Source: Hofstenia miamia (Eukaryota > Xenacoelomorpha > Acoela). From it: DNA of 64,000 nt. The translations under genes and the position numbers were made by a program. Below, in pieces: positions 1 through 10,142 of the stretch. The number at the start of each line of letters is the position of its first letter. The stretch's first letter is position 1. The notes below the pieces were generated by a model. That model was given only the letters and a program-made list of their open reading frames with translations, made no database searches and was not told where the DNA came from. The DNA is taken from the NCBI GenBank assembly GCA_004352715.1, contig SCFE01000073.1:828033-892032 (forward strand), written 5' to 3'.

Positions 1-900
1 CAAAATTATTGAGATATTGTGGAAGGAGAAATTGAACATACTATACTGTAGTCCACTGAAAAAAATTTTCTCAAACTTTAGATTTTAATAGAAATTTCTC
101 CAAAAATATTCTCTTCTTATCAGATAAAACAATTTATACTTTTTTAATTTTAGGCGGTAAACGGCTGGAGTTTGGCAAAACGGTCCTTCAAAAATGTTTA
201 TAAATTTTTATCAAATTTGGGGCAAAAGATGAAGCTTACAATATACTTAGAATCCCTTGTTCATTGATTAAATTTCTCTTGCCATTGATTGATCTATTAA
301 AGAACCTGTTTCCGCTAAATGTACATATACTGTAAAAACTGAAAGGGTTGCGTACAATATCGAAAATCGAAAATAGAAATAATGTTCAAATCATATGTTC
401 AATTTACTTTTACGATTCTTGTAAGATATAATTATCTTCATAATTTACCGTTTTCAAATGTTACACAAATATCGAATTTCTACATTAAATATATTACTTT
501 CTGTATTACATTTCTGACTTCTGTATTACAATCGATATTACATCTGATGCTCACGATATTACAAATTGGAGTTCCATACTACCAATTAAGTAATCTTTAT
601 TGCAATTGATGCTTTCTACATGTATGTTGAACTTGGACAAGGAAGAAATTTTTAAATATTTTCCTTTGACCTCTGACGCATGATCAAGTGGAAATTTCCT
701 TTCAAAATAATATTGCATATGCAAAAACGTTGTTAGATTAATTCACCGAATTGGACTACATGTCCAGTATTTTTATGTGATTTGCTTTTTAGACTTAGTT
801 TGAAATTCTGTATAATACTATTATAATAAATATTCAAAATACAATCAATACCAACAGTGTTATTTGGACAAAATGTCATAGATCTAAATTAGTAGGAATA
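1..900. repeat. Copy B1 of a duplicated segment
   Basis: Positions 1-575 match 25063-25637 almost base for base at a constant offset of 25062, and 818-900 match about 26051-26138. The middle (576-817) differs from the second copy, which has a single N followed by an unrelated 0.4 kb segment there. The segment is AT-rich with no recognisable gene; the short reading frame 382-609 is present in both copies but has no recognisable domain and probably reflects base composition. The near-identity with indels looks like an alternative haplotype or recent duplication. Confidence 0.85.
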
Positions 901-1900
901 NNNNNNNNNNNNNNNNNNNNNNNNNNNNNNNNNNNNNNNNNNNNNNNNNNNNNNNNNNNNNNNNNNNNNNNNNNNNNNNNNNNNNNNNNNNNNNNNNNNN
1001 NNNNNNNNNNNNNNNNNNNNNNNNNNNNNNNNNNNNNNNNNNNNNNNNNNNNNNNNNNNNNNNNNNNNNNNNNNNNNNNNNNNNNNNNNNNNNNNNNNNN
1101 NNNNNNNNNNNNNNNNNNNNNNNNNNNNNNNNNNNNNNNNNNNNNNNNNNNNNNNNNNNNNNNNNNNNNNNNNNNNNNNNNNNNNNNNNNNNNNNNNNNN
1201 NNNNNNNNNNNNNNNNNNNNNNNNNNNNNNNNNNNNNNNNNNNNNNNNNNNNNNNNNNNNNNNNNNNNNNNNNNNNNNNNNNNNNNNNNNNNNNNNNNNN
1301 NNNNNNNNNNNNNNNNNNNNNNNNNNNNNNNNNNNNNNNNNNNNNNNNNNNNNNNNNNNNNNNNNNNNNNNNNNNNNNNNNNNNNNNNNNNNNNNNNNNN
1401 NNNNNNNNNNNNNNNNNNNNNNNNNNNNNNNNNNNNNNNNNNNNNNNNNNNNNNNNNNNNNNNNNNNNNNNNNNNNNNNNNNNNNNNNNNNNNNNNNNNN
1501 NNNNNNNNNNNNNNNNNNNNNNNNNNNNNNNNNNNNNNNNNNNNNNNNNNNNNNNNNNNNNNNNNNNNNNNNNNNNNNNNNNNNNNNNNNNNNNNNNNNN
1601 NNNNNNNNNNNNNNNNNNNNNNNNNNNNNNNNNNNNNNNNNNNNNNNNNNNNNNNNNNNNNNNNNNNNNNNNNNNNNNNNNNNNNNNNNNNNNNNNNNNN
1701 NNNNNNNNNNNNNNNNNNNNNNNNNNNNNNNNNNNNNNNNNNNNNNNNNNNNNNNNNNNNNNNNNNNNNNNNNNNNNNNNNNNNNNNNNNNNNNNNNNNN
1801 NNNNNNNNNNNNNNNNNNNNNNNNNNNNNNNNNNNNNNNNNNNNNNNNNNNNNNNNNNNNNNNNNNNNNNNNNNNNNNNNNNNNNNNNNNNNNNNNNNNN
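901..1900. other. Assembly gap (1000 N)
   Basis: Exactly 1000 Ns, the usual size for a scaffold gap of arbitrary length. Nothing can be said about its content. Confidence 1.
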
Positions 1901-2891
1901 AATTTCAATTTCTTCTGATAAGTCTATTAAGTGTTTATGTCATCCCTTCAGGCTGTTATTTGTGTATTTTATGCACCATAAATCGCACCTTTCTTTTTAA
2001 CTTGTGATAAAATGGGCTTATCGAAGCTCGGTGTCCCATTTTCTGTAGATATTGTCTAATGTTGCGTATTGAAAAATTGACACCAAACGATCTATAGACC
2101 CGCTCACCCACATAGTTTGAGTTTCAACGCAGGCATATGCTGATAAAGTTTGTTGGGATTTTGCCTCATTTTGCTAATATTTTAATACATCTCTCTCAAT
2201 ACCACACTTAGCAACCACATGGCTAGGTGAATAAACTCTAGATATTCGTCCAACTAAAATTCTAAATACATTAGTAAATCTAGAAATGTCTCTTTGAGTT
2301 ATGTTTTCCCAGAATATATTTGATCATAAACTCACTGACATTTACTAGAATTTCCTTGGCTCTTGTGTTTTATCGATTAAAGGAAACAATCATCTTGCAG
2401 TACTATCTGTGATAAAAATGTACAACCATACGAATTGACTCAGTTTGGGTGATGTAACTGAATTTAATAAATGCTAAAAATAGCATTCAAATCCAAATAG
2501 ATAATTATTACCTTTTTGCCCTAATTAATATGACGGCACTGTATTTAAAAAGGCCGTAAGTCAATTATATTCAATCGAATAATCTTGTTGCAATTTATCT
2601 TCATTTTGGGAAGCACATGCAAAATTGATTTTTGCGATGTTTTAGGAATTTTTTGTACGCTAAGATGACATGATAGCAATTTATAATGTAAAGTCATAAA
2701 CCCAATACATTTTTAATTTTCAGCTTTTTGAAATCCTGGTATGGTTGAACTTTCATAGATTGAAAATAATACCGACTAAATATGAAATAATTTCGCATAC
2801 TCATTCTGTTGCTATAAGACATTTGGTCAACAATATATTGAAAATTTTGATTGTACCATGTTTTGGTTTAATATGAGCATTTATATATATA
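1901..2891. repeat. Copy A1 of a duplicated segment (991-bp contig)
   Basis: This short contig between two gaps matches 20915-21923 nearly base for base. Differences include single substitutions (for example 1939 region t versus c), a short insertion near 2690 and absence of a 30-odd-base local duplication present at about 21631-21680. Both copies run into a (TA)n tract at their right end. No gene is recognisable. It is probably an alternative haplotype contig placed by its microsatellite end. Confidence 0.85.
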
Positions 2892-3047
2892 NNNNNNNNN
2901 NNNNNNNNNNNNNNNNNNNNNNNNNNNNNNNNNNNNNNNNNNNNNNNNNNNNNNNNNNNNNNNNNNNNNNNNNNNNNNNNNNNNNNNNNNNNNNNNNNNN
3001 NNNNNNNNNNNNNNNNNNNNNNNNNNNNNNNNNNNNNNNNNNNNNNN
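2892..3047. other. Assembly gap inside (TA)n
   Basis: 156 Ns flanked on both sides by TA repeats (2881-2891 and 3048-3074), so the gap is a microsatellite the assembler could not close. Confidence 1.
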
Positions 3048-3074
3048 ATATATATATATATATATATATATATA
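3048..3074. repeat. (TA)n microsatellite, right side of gap
   Basis: Pure TA dinucleotide tract adjoining the N gap. Confidence 0.95.
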
Positions 3075-6000
3075 CGATAAGTAAAGATACTCCATAAATA
3101 CATTTACCTGACTTTCTCAAATCAGAAAGCATCATGAAACCCTATCTAAAAAATAAAAATTCTCAAAAATCACCACTTTTCTCTAAATAAAATTGAAAAT
3201 TATGTCGTCATCACTTATCTAATACCTTTATTTCGTAGAGAAGAAATTACTTTTGTATTGTGCAAGGTTTCAAAAAATATCTGTTGCACCAAAAGTTTCA
3301 TTGGAAACCGAACCTCCCTAAGTTCAAAACACAAAATTATCTTATTGCAAATATCAAAAATAATAAACATATACTAAATTGATTGAGGATGTAACACCGA
3401 TATCAAGTTATCTAACCATTAACTGAAATGGAAAAATAAACTACAAAAATTTATCCTTAATATTAGTAATATTTCAAATAAAGTTTGACAGATGTAGCTA
3501 GGGTATTGTTGTAACAAATTTCAACCAAATTATATTTGAATTCTCATAAGTTTCTATATCAGTATTTAATCATTAATTCATTAATGCTCAAAATAATTTT
3601 CCAATGGTTTGAGTATTCTTGTAATTTTATGCATTTGTTAAGGATCACATCATTGAGTACTTTGTAACAAATTTTTATTCATTCGGCCTAATATTGCATC
3701 CCACAGCTACAGATAGTGGAGTAAGTATTGTCAAATCCAACAGTGTGACTAAGCATTAGTCTTACTGCCTTCATCTTAAACAATATATTACTTAGTGCCA
3801 TTTTTTCACCTGAAAGTATAGCTGGCGCTGTAATAGTTCAGGTTTTGAAATATCAATGGATTTCCTTTATGCTTAAAATTGAATAAAAAATTTATACGTC
3901 ACCTGGATGCTGAGACTATCTTTCTTTCAAGTGAACTTCCATGTTGAACAAAATAGATAATTATATTGCTATCTACTCCAGAGGTGAAAGTGAGGCAGGT
4001 TTTTGAGACCTGCTCCAGCCCGTTGTCCCCTGCCTCATATTTACGGGTTGATATCTGCTTCATATTAAATTATTTCACCCCAATTTCCCCAATAAAAAAA
4101 ATCCTGCTTTAAAAAACTATTTGCGATATCCTATTCTCCCATATTTTTTTCATGGCAATTTCCATAGCATTACACCCACAACCACTGAAAATATTTTGAA
4201 TTCCTTACTGCTTAGAAGATACAGAATCGACTATTTCAATTTTATCCAGCAGGGAAATTTATCTTGCAATCTCTAAAATTGAAATTTTTTTGATTCAGTT
4301 TTTAAGCTTAAGAAATTTTTTATCCGTGAATACCCACTTTAAAAAATCATTATCTCATATCTGTTCCAAATTGCGTCATTGGTTGACCCGCGCCACTTTC
4401 ATCTCTAATCTACTCTCGTTCGATATTACGAAATTATTCGGTGATTATGGCACATATTTAATATTCACACCAAAAATATGCTATAATATAAATTTCGAGG
4501 TTTTCTGATAAAAGTACTGGAAATTTTTAATCACTGGTCACTTAAACAAAAATTTGAAAATTCATGGAGTTATTTTGGCATAGGGGTATTGCAACTTCAA
4601 ATGTATGTTAATTTTATGCAAAATTCAATATTCATTATTGAAATAATATTATGTTTATATTAAAAGAAAATATTAGGCTTTAAAGATTTATAGTTAATTG
4701 ACTTTTATCTCTTTTCACAAAAACTAACAAAAGACGGTAAGAAACCTTTTTTATTGCTTTGCTTGCTACGCAAAATGACTATTTTTAATGGATTGAACCT
4801 TGACGGAGTAATCGACGTTGTCATAGTACCCGATGAACGAATCTACTATCTAAAAATATCAGCAGGACGACAGAAGAAAATTAAACTGGGACAAAGAAGG
4901 AATTTTAATAAACTAAAAACTTTTTTCAAATTGAGAAATAGAAGCAACTCTTTAATTTGATAATGTATGCCATGAGGAAATTAAGCAAGGCACATTTCGA
5001 AGACTCCAAATGCAGGTAATTGCATTGTAATTTCTAGCGGCTGATTACGAAGAGCGGAGTCTTTTTCGCATGCACTTAGCAGCAGCGAATCCAATATGTA
5101 GTGTCAGTAAAGGTTTTTAGAATGAAGCGCCATTGAAACTCAATTGATAACTTTCTCGTTGAAATTGTGCTTCCTGCCAACTGCTACCTGACGAATTTCC
5201 ATTGCAAATCATTTTGAAGTGACCTAAATGCAATAGGAATAAAATGTTTCCAACAATAAAATATTTAAATAAATGTAAAAAATTGTATTACACTGTATAC
5301 TACAGAACGCAAAATTTGTGTTGGAGAAGGAACATTCTGTATAGATAATTTCTGCTTTTAGAAGATACACCTTTTATCTAAGAAAATAACTAACGATTGT
5401 AAGACATGAACATAACTACTGACAACTATGGATGGCAAACTTTTCTAAATTTGCTAAGTTGCACACGTTTCAATACTAATTTCAATTCTTTTTTCAGAAA
5501 TCGAGTGTCATGACAAATTTTTGCATGATGGGAGGAAGGATGAAGGTTTCAGAAGCGGACTACAGAAAACTACTGTGAACTGGTTTGTATATTGGACAAT
5601 AGAATTCTCAAGTTCAATTCTTCTCCTGTTGAATGAGCATGTCATATCATACAATTGCATTTTTATACGATTGCACCCAAAATGGAATGTATTAATAAAA
5701 TTTTTAAGACGCTCGCAATCTTTGCTTACTTTTGTAGAATTTTGTTCCCCGAGATTCCCATTTGACACATGGAACCGCCATTTTCTTCAATAATTGTCCA
5801 ATGTTCCAAGAGAAGCGCGGTAAATTCTCTCTAATGGTAACTTTGTGTAAGAATACAATTAAATTAGACATGGCTATAAATACATGGATAAGGAATGTAG
5901 GATATAATCACAAATAGGTCAATAATCCAATACAATGTTCTTGTAATCTCTTTTTTCAATGGGAAATAAAGTATCAACACAACCTTGTAACATTTTAAGT

Positions 6001-6562
6001 GTATTTTATTATACTCCATGTTTTCCCTCGAAGTTTTCCGCCATTATTTGAAATTGGTAATCGAAGCCGAACGTAATTTAATTTCCTGAAATATAATCAT
6101 ATATGTAATGATGCATACGATTCCGTTACTAATGGGCTGTGTAATCTTTCTAATGGGGCAGTAATAAAATTTAAACATCGCTGCACAAATTGCATTACGC
6201 AAGGAAAGGATGCAAGTGCTCATAAGTGATTTCAATTAATTCTAAAAAAGAAAATAAATTCTAGGAGTCTGGTCCTTTCACGATGATGCGAGTATAAGTT
6301 TAAAAGGTAACCGATACGAGCGTAACAATTTTGTCAGGTCCAGCAATTCTTTTTTGTTTGTGGGCATACATTTCTTGTAAGGAATATATCACAGGAATAT
6401 TGTAAAAACACCTAAGTAAATAAGGATTAAGAGCGTATACTGGCAAATCTGGATTAAATGTAAATATTTTGCACTTGTATTTTGGGCAGTTTCTGATTTT
6501 AGGATCCAAAATTTTTAATGATTTAGATGCAAGTAATGCAGCGAGAATATATATTGCATATA
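3075..6562. other. No recognisable gene
   Basis: AT-rich sequence read on both strands. The short open frames at 4290-4508, 4754-4960, 5508-5793 and 6044-6235 carry no motif I recognise and overlap on opposite strands, as expected by chance. 4940-5130 is somewhat richer in G+C and contains AATTGCATTG and GATTACGAAG-type words, so it could be non-coding regulatory DNA, but nothing decides this. Confidence 0.5.
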
Positions 6563-7904
6563 CAGTCAAGCACAAAAATTTCTGAACACAGCATAATACA
6601 TATTCTATAATAATTCTTAGACGAATTGGTAGTATCACTGCTACACAACTTCTCCTAAAAATGCTCACCCTAGAAACAGATATTTGTTAATAAAAGGTTA
6701 ATGTGATGGGATTTCATCTTCAATTTTATACTTGAGCAGATATATAATCTGCAGAAAAGTTTCTGAACACATACAGAAGTAATAATAAATTGGATTCATA
6801 CTATGATAATTAAGTTTGCATGCCCTTTTTAATTAGCAAACCACTGTGTGAACGAATTATTCATTTTCTGCTGCATTATTCAATATGGTGCATACAAAAT
6901 TTTGAGCATGGAGGAAATCCGAATAATTGTCACGCTTTATCAAAATGAATTATGAATATTATTTGTTGTTCTATTCTAACAGTGATGTACAAGATTGATA
7001 AATATAAAAAAATTGGTAAGGGCAAAGAGAACAAACATTATAATCAGGAAGATCACACTCTGAGACCGACAGACATTTGACACTCTGATTGATGCAGAAA
7101 TTAGTTCAGTCAGTAATAGAAGTGCTTCCAAATAACAAATTAGTACTTCACGACGCTTGAAATATTTTGAGATACTTTCTGTAAAATCTACAAAGAAGCC
7201 AGCAATTACCGTCATTAATCAAAGAAAGACGCTTGCTCTTGCCAAGAAGTTTGTCAATCACTTGCCATATCAGATTGAAAGACTTATATATTCTGATGAA
7301 ATTCAATGAGATTATTGACGTAATTTACATTGTTAAATGGATAATAACACCAAATAAAAAGTGGAAAACTGAATCAGAGATAAACCATTAGAAAAATAAA
7401 ATCACCGCTTCTATAATGGTTTGGTCCTGCATCAAGTCCAAATTTATTAAAGGTAATATGAATGGGGAAATGACCAGATTCCTAACTACAGTAAAAACTA
7501 TAATTTGAGTCAATATCTGTTTCAAGAAGACGATGCATCTTGTCACGATTCAAACTTGAAGTGAGACTAATTTGAAAACAATTTGATTGATGCAACACGA
7601 CTGGTCTCTGCAATCTCCCAATCTTAATATTATCAAACACTGCTGGAGATAGTTGAAACAAAATCCTTCAAATAAAACTGAACAATGTGAAGCTATTCAT
7701 TGCAGATAGCTTCAACTCAACCTTGGTGTGTTGCCAAAAAGGGCTTATCGACTGACTATTAAACTCTCATTTATAATTTTTATATCAATTGTGCCAAATT
7801 TCAGTTTTGTGACTTTGAACAATTTGATATTTTAAAAATGTGCATTAAATATTGATTATTCTGCAAAGAATTTTTGTTTACATATTGAAGCTAGACTACT
7901 ACTG
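6563..7904 (+). mobile_element. Old Tc1-like DNA transposon
   Basis: The left end follows TA (6561-6562) and starts CAGTCAAGCAC, then AAAAATTTCTGAACACA to 6590. A second direct copy of the AGTTTCTGAACACA core lies at 6751-6772, giving the outer/inner repeat arrangement of IR/DR-type Tc1 elements. A degraded inverted counterpart (TTCTGC..AGAATTTTTGT) is at about 7858-7904. Between them lies a transposase relic (7049-7760). The length of about 1.34 kb fits a Tc1-like element. The left end is clear; the right boundary is approximate. Confidence 0.65.
7049..7760 (+). pseudogene. Tc1-like transposase pseudogene
   Basis: Reading across frames on the plus strand gives a recognisable Tc1/mariner (IS630 superfamily) DDE transposase. 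KKPAITVINQRKTLALAK (about 7193-7246) is the linker, and LPYQIERLIYSDE ends at 7300 with the first catalytic Asp. ITASIMVWSC (about 7402-7431) matches the GGSIMVWG block. FQEDDASCHDS (about 7520-7552) matches QQDNAPCHTS with the second Asp. WSLQSPNLNIIKHCWR (about 7603-7650) matches the WPPQSPDLNPIEHLW block, where the third catalytic Glu is now Lys. An N-terminal helix-turn-helix remnant is at about 7049-7160. Several in-frame stops (for example after the last block) and frame changes make it non-functional. It would have cut and pasted its own element at TA sites. Confidence 0.8.
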
Positions 7905-7929
7905 CATTTATACGCTATGCACATTGTAC

Positions 7930-7930
7930 C

Positions 7931-7965
<35 letters not shown>

Positions 7966-7967
7966 AC
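7930..7967. repeat. (TA)n microsatellite
   Basis: TA dinucleotide tract with one phase break, just right of the Tc1-like element. Confidence 0.95.
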
Positions 7968-8595
7968 GTTTGTATATACACGATAAAAATTTTACTTCTT
8001 TTATGAGTCAGATCAGATATCTCCCAGTTTTAGTTGGCTGTTGTTTCACATCTCCATTCTGGCAAGTCAGTGCACATTTGATGGCTCTAATTTTTTTTGT
8101 TCATTTTTGATGCAAATGGGTTTTTCATATTGATAGAAATCAATTTACGAGTAAATACTATGTTGATATTATTAGAAATCAAATTTTCCACTAAATAAAT
8201 TCAAGAAGGTTCACATATCAGATAAATGGAATTCCTCAAGCCTAACAAATCATGCGCAAGACTAAATGTTGATACCCGCGACCCCTTAATCTCCAGATTA
8301 CGCACAAAGTTTTGAGAAACTATACTAATTTTTTTGAAATAAAAGCACTTTGATTGACAATTAAAATTTGAATATCATTTTCTATTATATTGTGAGGTTT
8401 CAACAGAGTATTAGCTAAGAAAACTAGGGATATGGATATTAAATGATACCCCGGGGTCAGAGAAAAATCATTTTGATTTTGATGAGAAATTCTAAGTAAG
8501 ATGTAGAAGTTTGCCCACTAAAATTCCACCTTAATATATTTTGATTAAAACATATATATAGGGTGCATAGTGTCATCACTCGAACGAAGTTCGCA
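7968..8595. other. No recognisable gene
   Basis: AT-rich sequence with only short open frames and no recognised motif. Confidence 0.5.
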
Positions 8596-8599
8596 GCAC

Positions 8600-8700
8600 T
8601 ATACTCCTGGGCTGAAAACGGGTCTTACATTTTGGATCCGACCTGAAACGGCCTGAGCCATCTTCCTAAATGTGACCCGACATTTCTCATTTGGAAACGT
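8600..8700. mobile_element. GC-rich transposon-end relic (hAT-like)
   Basis: A GC-rich island in AT-rich DNA with words such as GGGCTGAAAACGGGTC, GATCCGACCTGAAACGG and GTGACCCGAC. The GGCCCGG/GACCCGA vocabulary is shared with the better-defined hAT-like element at 58085-59446. No target duplication was found, so the assignment is by resemblance. Confidence 0.3.
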
Positions 8701-8734
8701 AGAATGAATGACACATTTCAAAAATAATTTNAGT

Positions 8735-9130
8735 TATATATAAGTGAAAATAGATTATATTAAAATCAATATAATAAATTGCAAAATTTATCATGCAAAA
8801 TTAACCTAATTGAGTGTAAATTGATTGCAACACGAGTGAGTAATTTTAAAGAAAAATGACTTAATTTGCGTCATAAAAATTTCCGACAAAGAAACCAGCG
8901 CGTGTTTTAATTAATTACAAGAATCAAAACCGACATTGCATCCAATTAAAAAATAGCGGAAACCCTGGAATCGAATCACTAATCGGCATTGGGGACGTTA
9001 TTCCAGACATAGAGGTCGAAAGTTTTACGAATAATTGAAAGTGGCGTAATAGAAAAAAGATTTTTGTTAAAAATTAATTAGAGGTTTGAAACAAATAACA
9101 GAGAAGTAAGGCGCGCAATCTCAATTATGT
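8735..9130. promoter_or_regulatory. AATTA-rich block, possible cis-regulatory DNA
   Basis: Contains many homeodomain-core-like words in about 400 bases: AATTAACC, CTAATTGAG, TTAATTAATTAC, CCAATTAAAA, CACTAATCGG, AATAATTGAA and AATTAATTAG, in sequence less monotonous than its surroundings. This resembles arthropod and vertebrate non-coding enhancers, but an AT-rich genome produces such cores often. This is inference only. Confidence 0.2.
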
Positions 9131-9134
9131 CGCT

Positions 9135-9483
9135 TCACTGTCTGCTAAGTTTTCGCAGGAACAACACATAAGTTGCAGAGATGAAAGCGACAAAACTAAA
9201 TAAAAAGAGGGGAAGTGAAATGAAAGAAAGTGCTTTTATTTGTAGTACTAGTATTATATTTTGATTAAGCTCTTCCCCGTTAGACCTTGCTCTCCATATT
9301 TGCTGAAATGTTATGCACTGTAAATCAACTGCGAAGACTGTTACAAGATTCCTTCGTTCAAACAAAAACATTTGGCGCCAATACATTATAATAAATCCTA
9401 CCATCAACAAGTCATGGCTGCACATCAATGGCCATATACTATGATAGCGCAATGCACCACTGGATACATACCCGCCATCAAAA
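9135..9483 (-). other. Open frame of uncertain status, hydrophobic C-terminus
   Basis: A stop-free frame of about 115 codons ends at 9135. The product has two hydrophobic stretches (around DLLMVGFIIMYW, and IKALSFISLPLFLFSFVAFI near the C-terminus), so it would be a membrane protein if real. G+C is a little higher than the neighbourhood. A 100-codon frame is close to what chance gives in 64 kb of this composition, no ATG or convincing splice acceptor precedes it, and I recognise no family. It could be a terminal exon or noise. Confidence 0.15.
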
Positions 9484-10077
9484 TCATTAGGTTATAGAAT
9501 TATTCAATTTTTAGACATTTCACATCCTGTTTTCAAGCATTATACAACATTGCAAAAAATAATTTATTATTCGTAATTAACACCGGCAAACGACAGTACG
9601 TCCTTTTCTGTCATCTTGCGAATGATTGTTCTTTAGTGATTGTATACACCTACTTTAATAAAGGGCACTTAACGCCCTAGGCCATCTGATTCGATTAATT
9701 TATTGGAAAAATAATTTGATTCGTCTAAGACCAATCAAAAGATTAAAACTAACAAAATGAATTTAAAAAAATGGGAGAACTTAATATAATAATAAGAAAA
9801 CTAATATTTCCACATCAGTCCCTGATCATATATGAAACTTACACTCTAAACAGATATCGATCTTTTATAATGACAAAAATTTCCGTTGAAGCTGGTCAAA
9901 ATCTAAAAAATTATTATAGGGTGCAAATTAGTGTTCAAGGCAGGTTAGATAAATCTTAGTGAAGATTAGATTTGAGAAATGTAACATGCTACCAAAACAA
10001 CCAAATATATGTATAACTAGTCAGCCAGTAGTAGGGAAATTATAAAATAGGCCGATTTAAGGAAAAAACCTACCACC
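9484..10077. other. No recognisable gene
   Basis: AT-rich, only short frames (for example 9771-9959) with no motif. Confidence 0.5.
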
Positions 10078-10142
10078 AATCCAAAAAAAGTTGACAGAAC
10101 CCAATCCTACCCGTGGGTTGGGTCGACCTGTTTCCATCCTTG
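10078..10142. mobile_element. GC-rich transposon-end relic (hAT-like)
   Basis: Reads on the minus strand as CAAGGATGGAAACAGGTCG followed by ACCCAACCCACGGG, the style of hAT terminal repeats (CA.GGATGG..). It is isolated, with no partner end or target duplication identified. Confidence 0.3.

Noticed and set aside
889-1908. 339-codon open frame on the minus strand
   Set aside because: It consists almost entirely of gap Ns; there is no sequence to support it.
6300-6668. 122-codon minus-strand open frame
   Set aside because: It overlaps the left end of the Tc1-like element on the opposite strand, has no recognised domain, and its length is about what chance allows in 64 kb of this composition.
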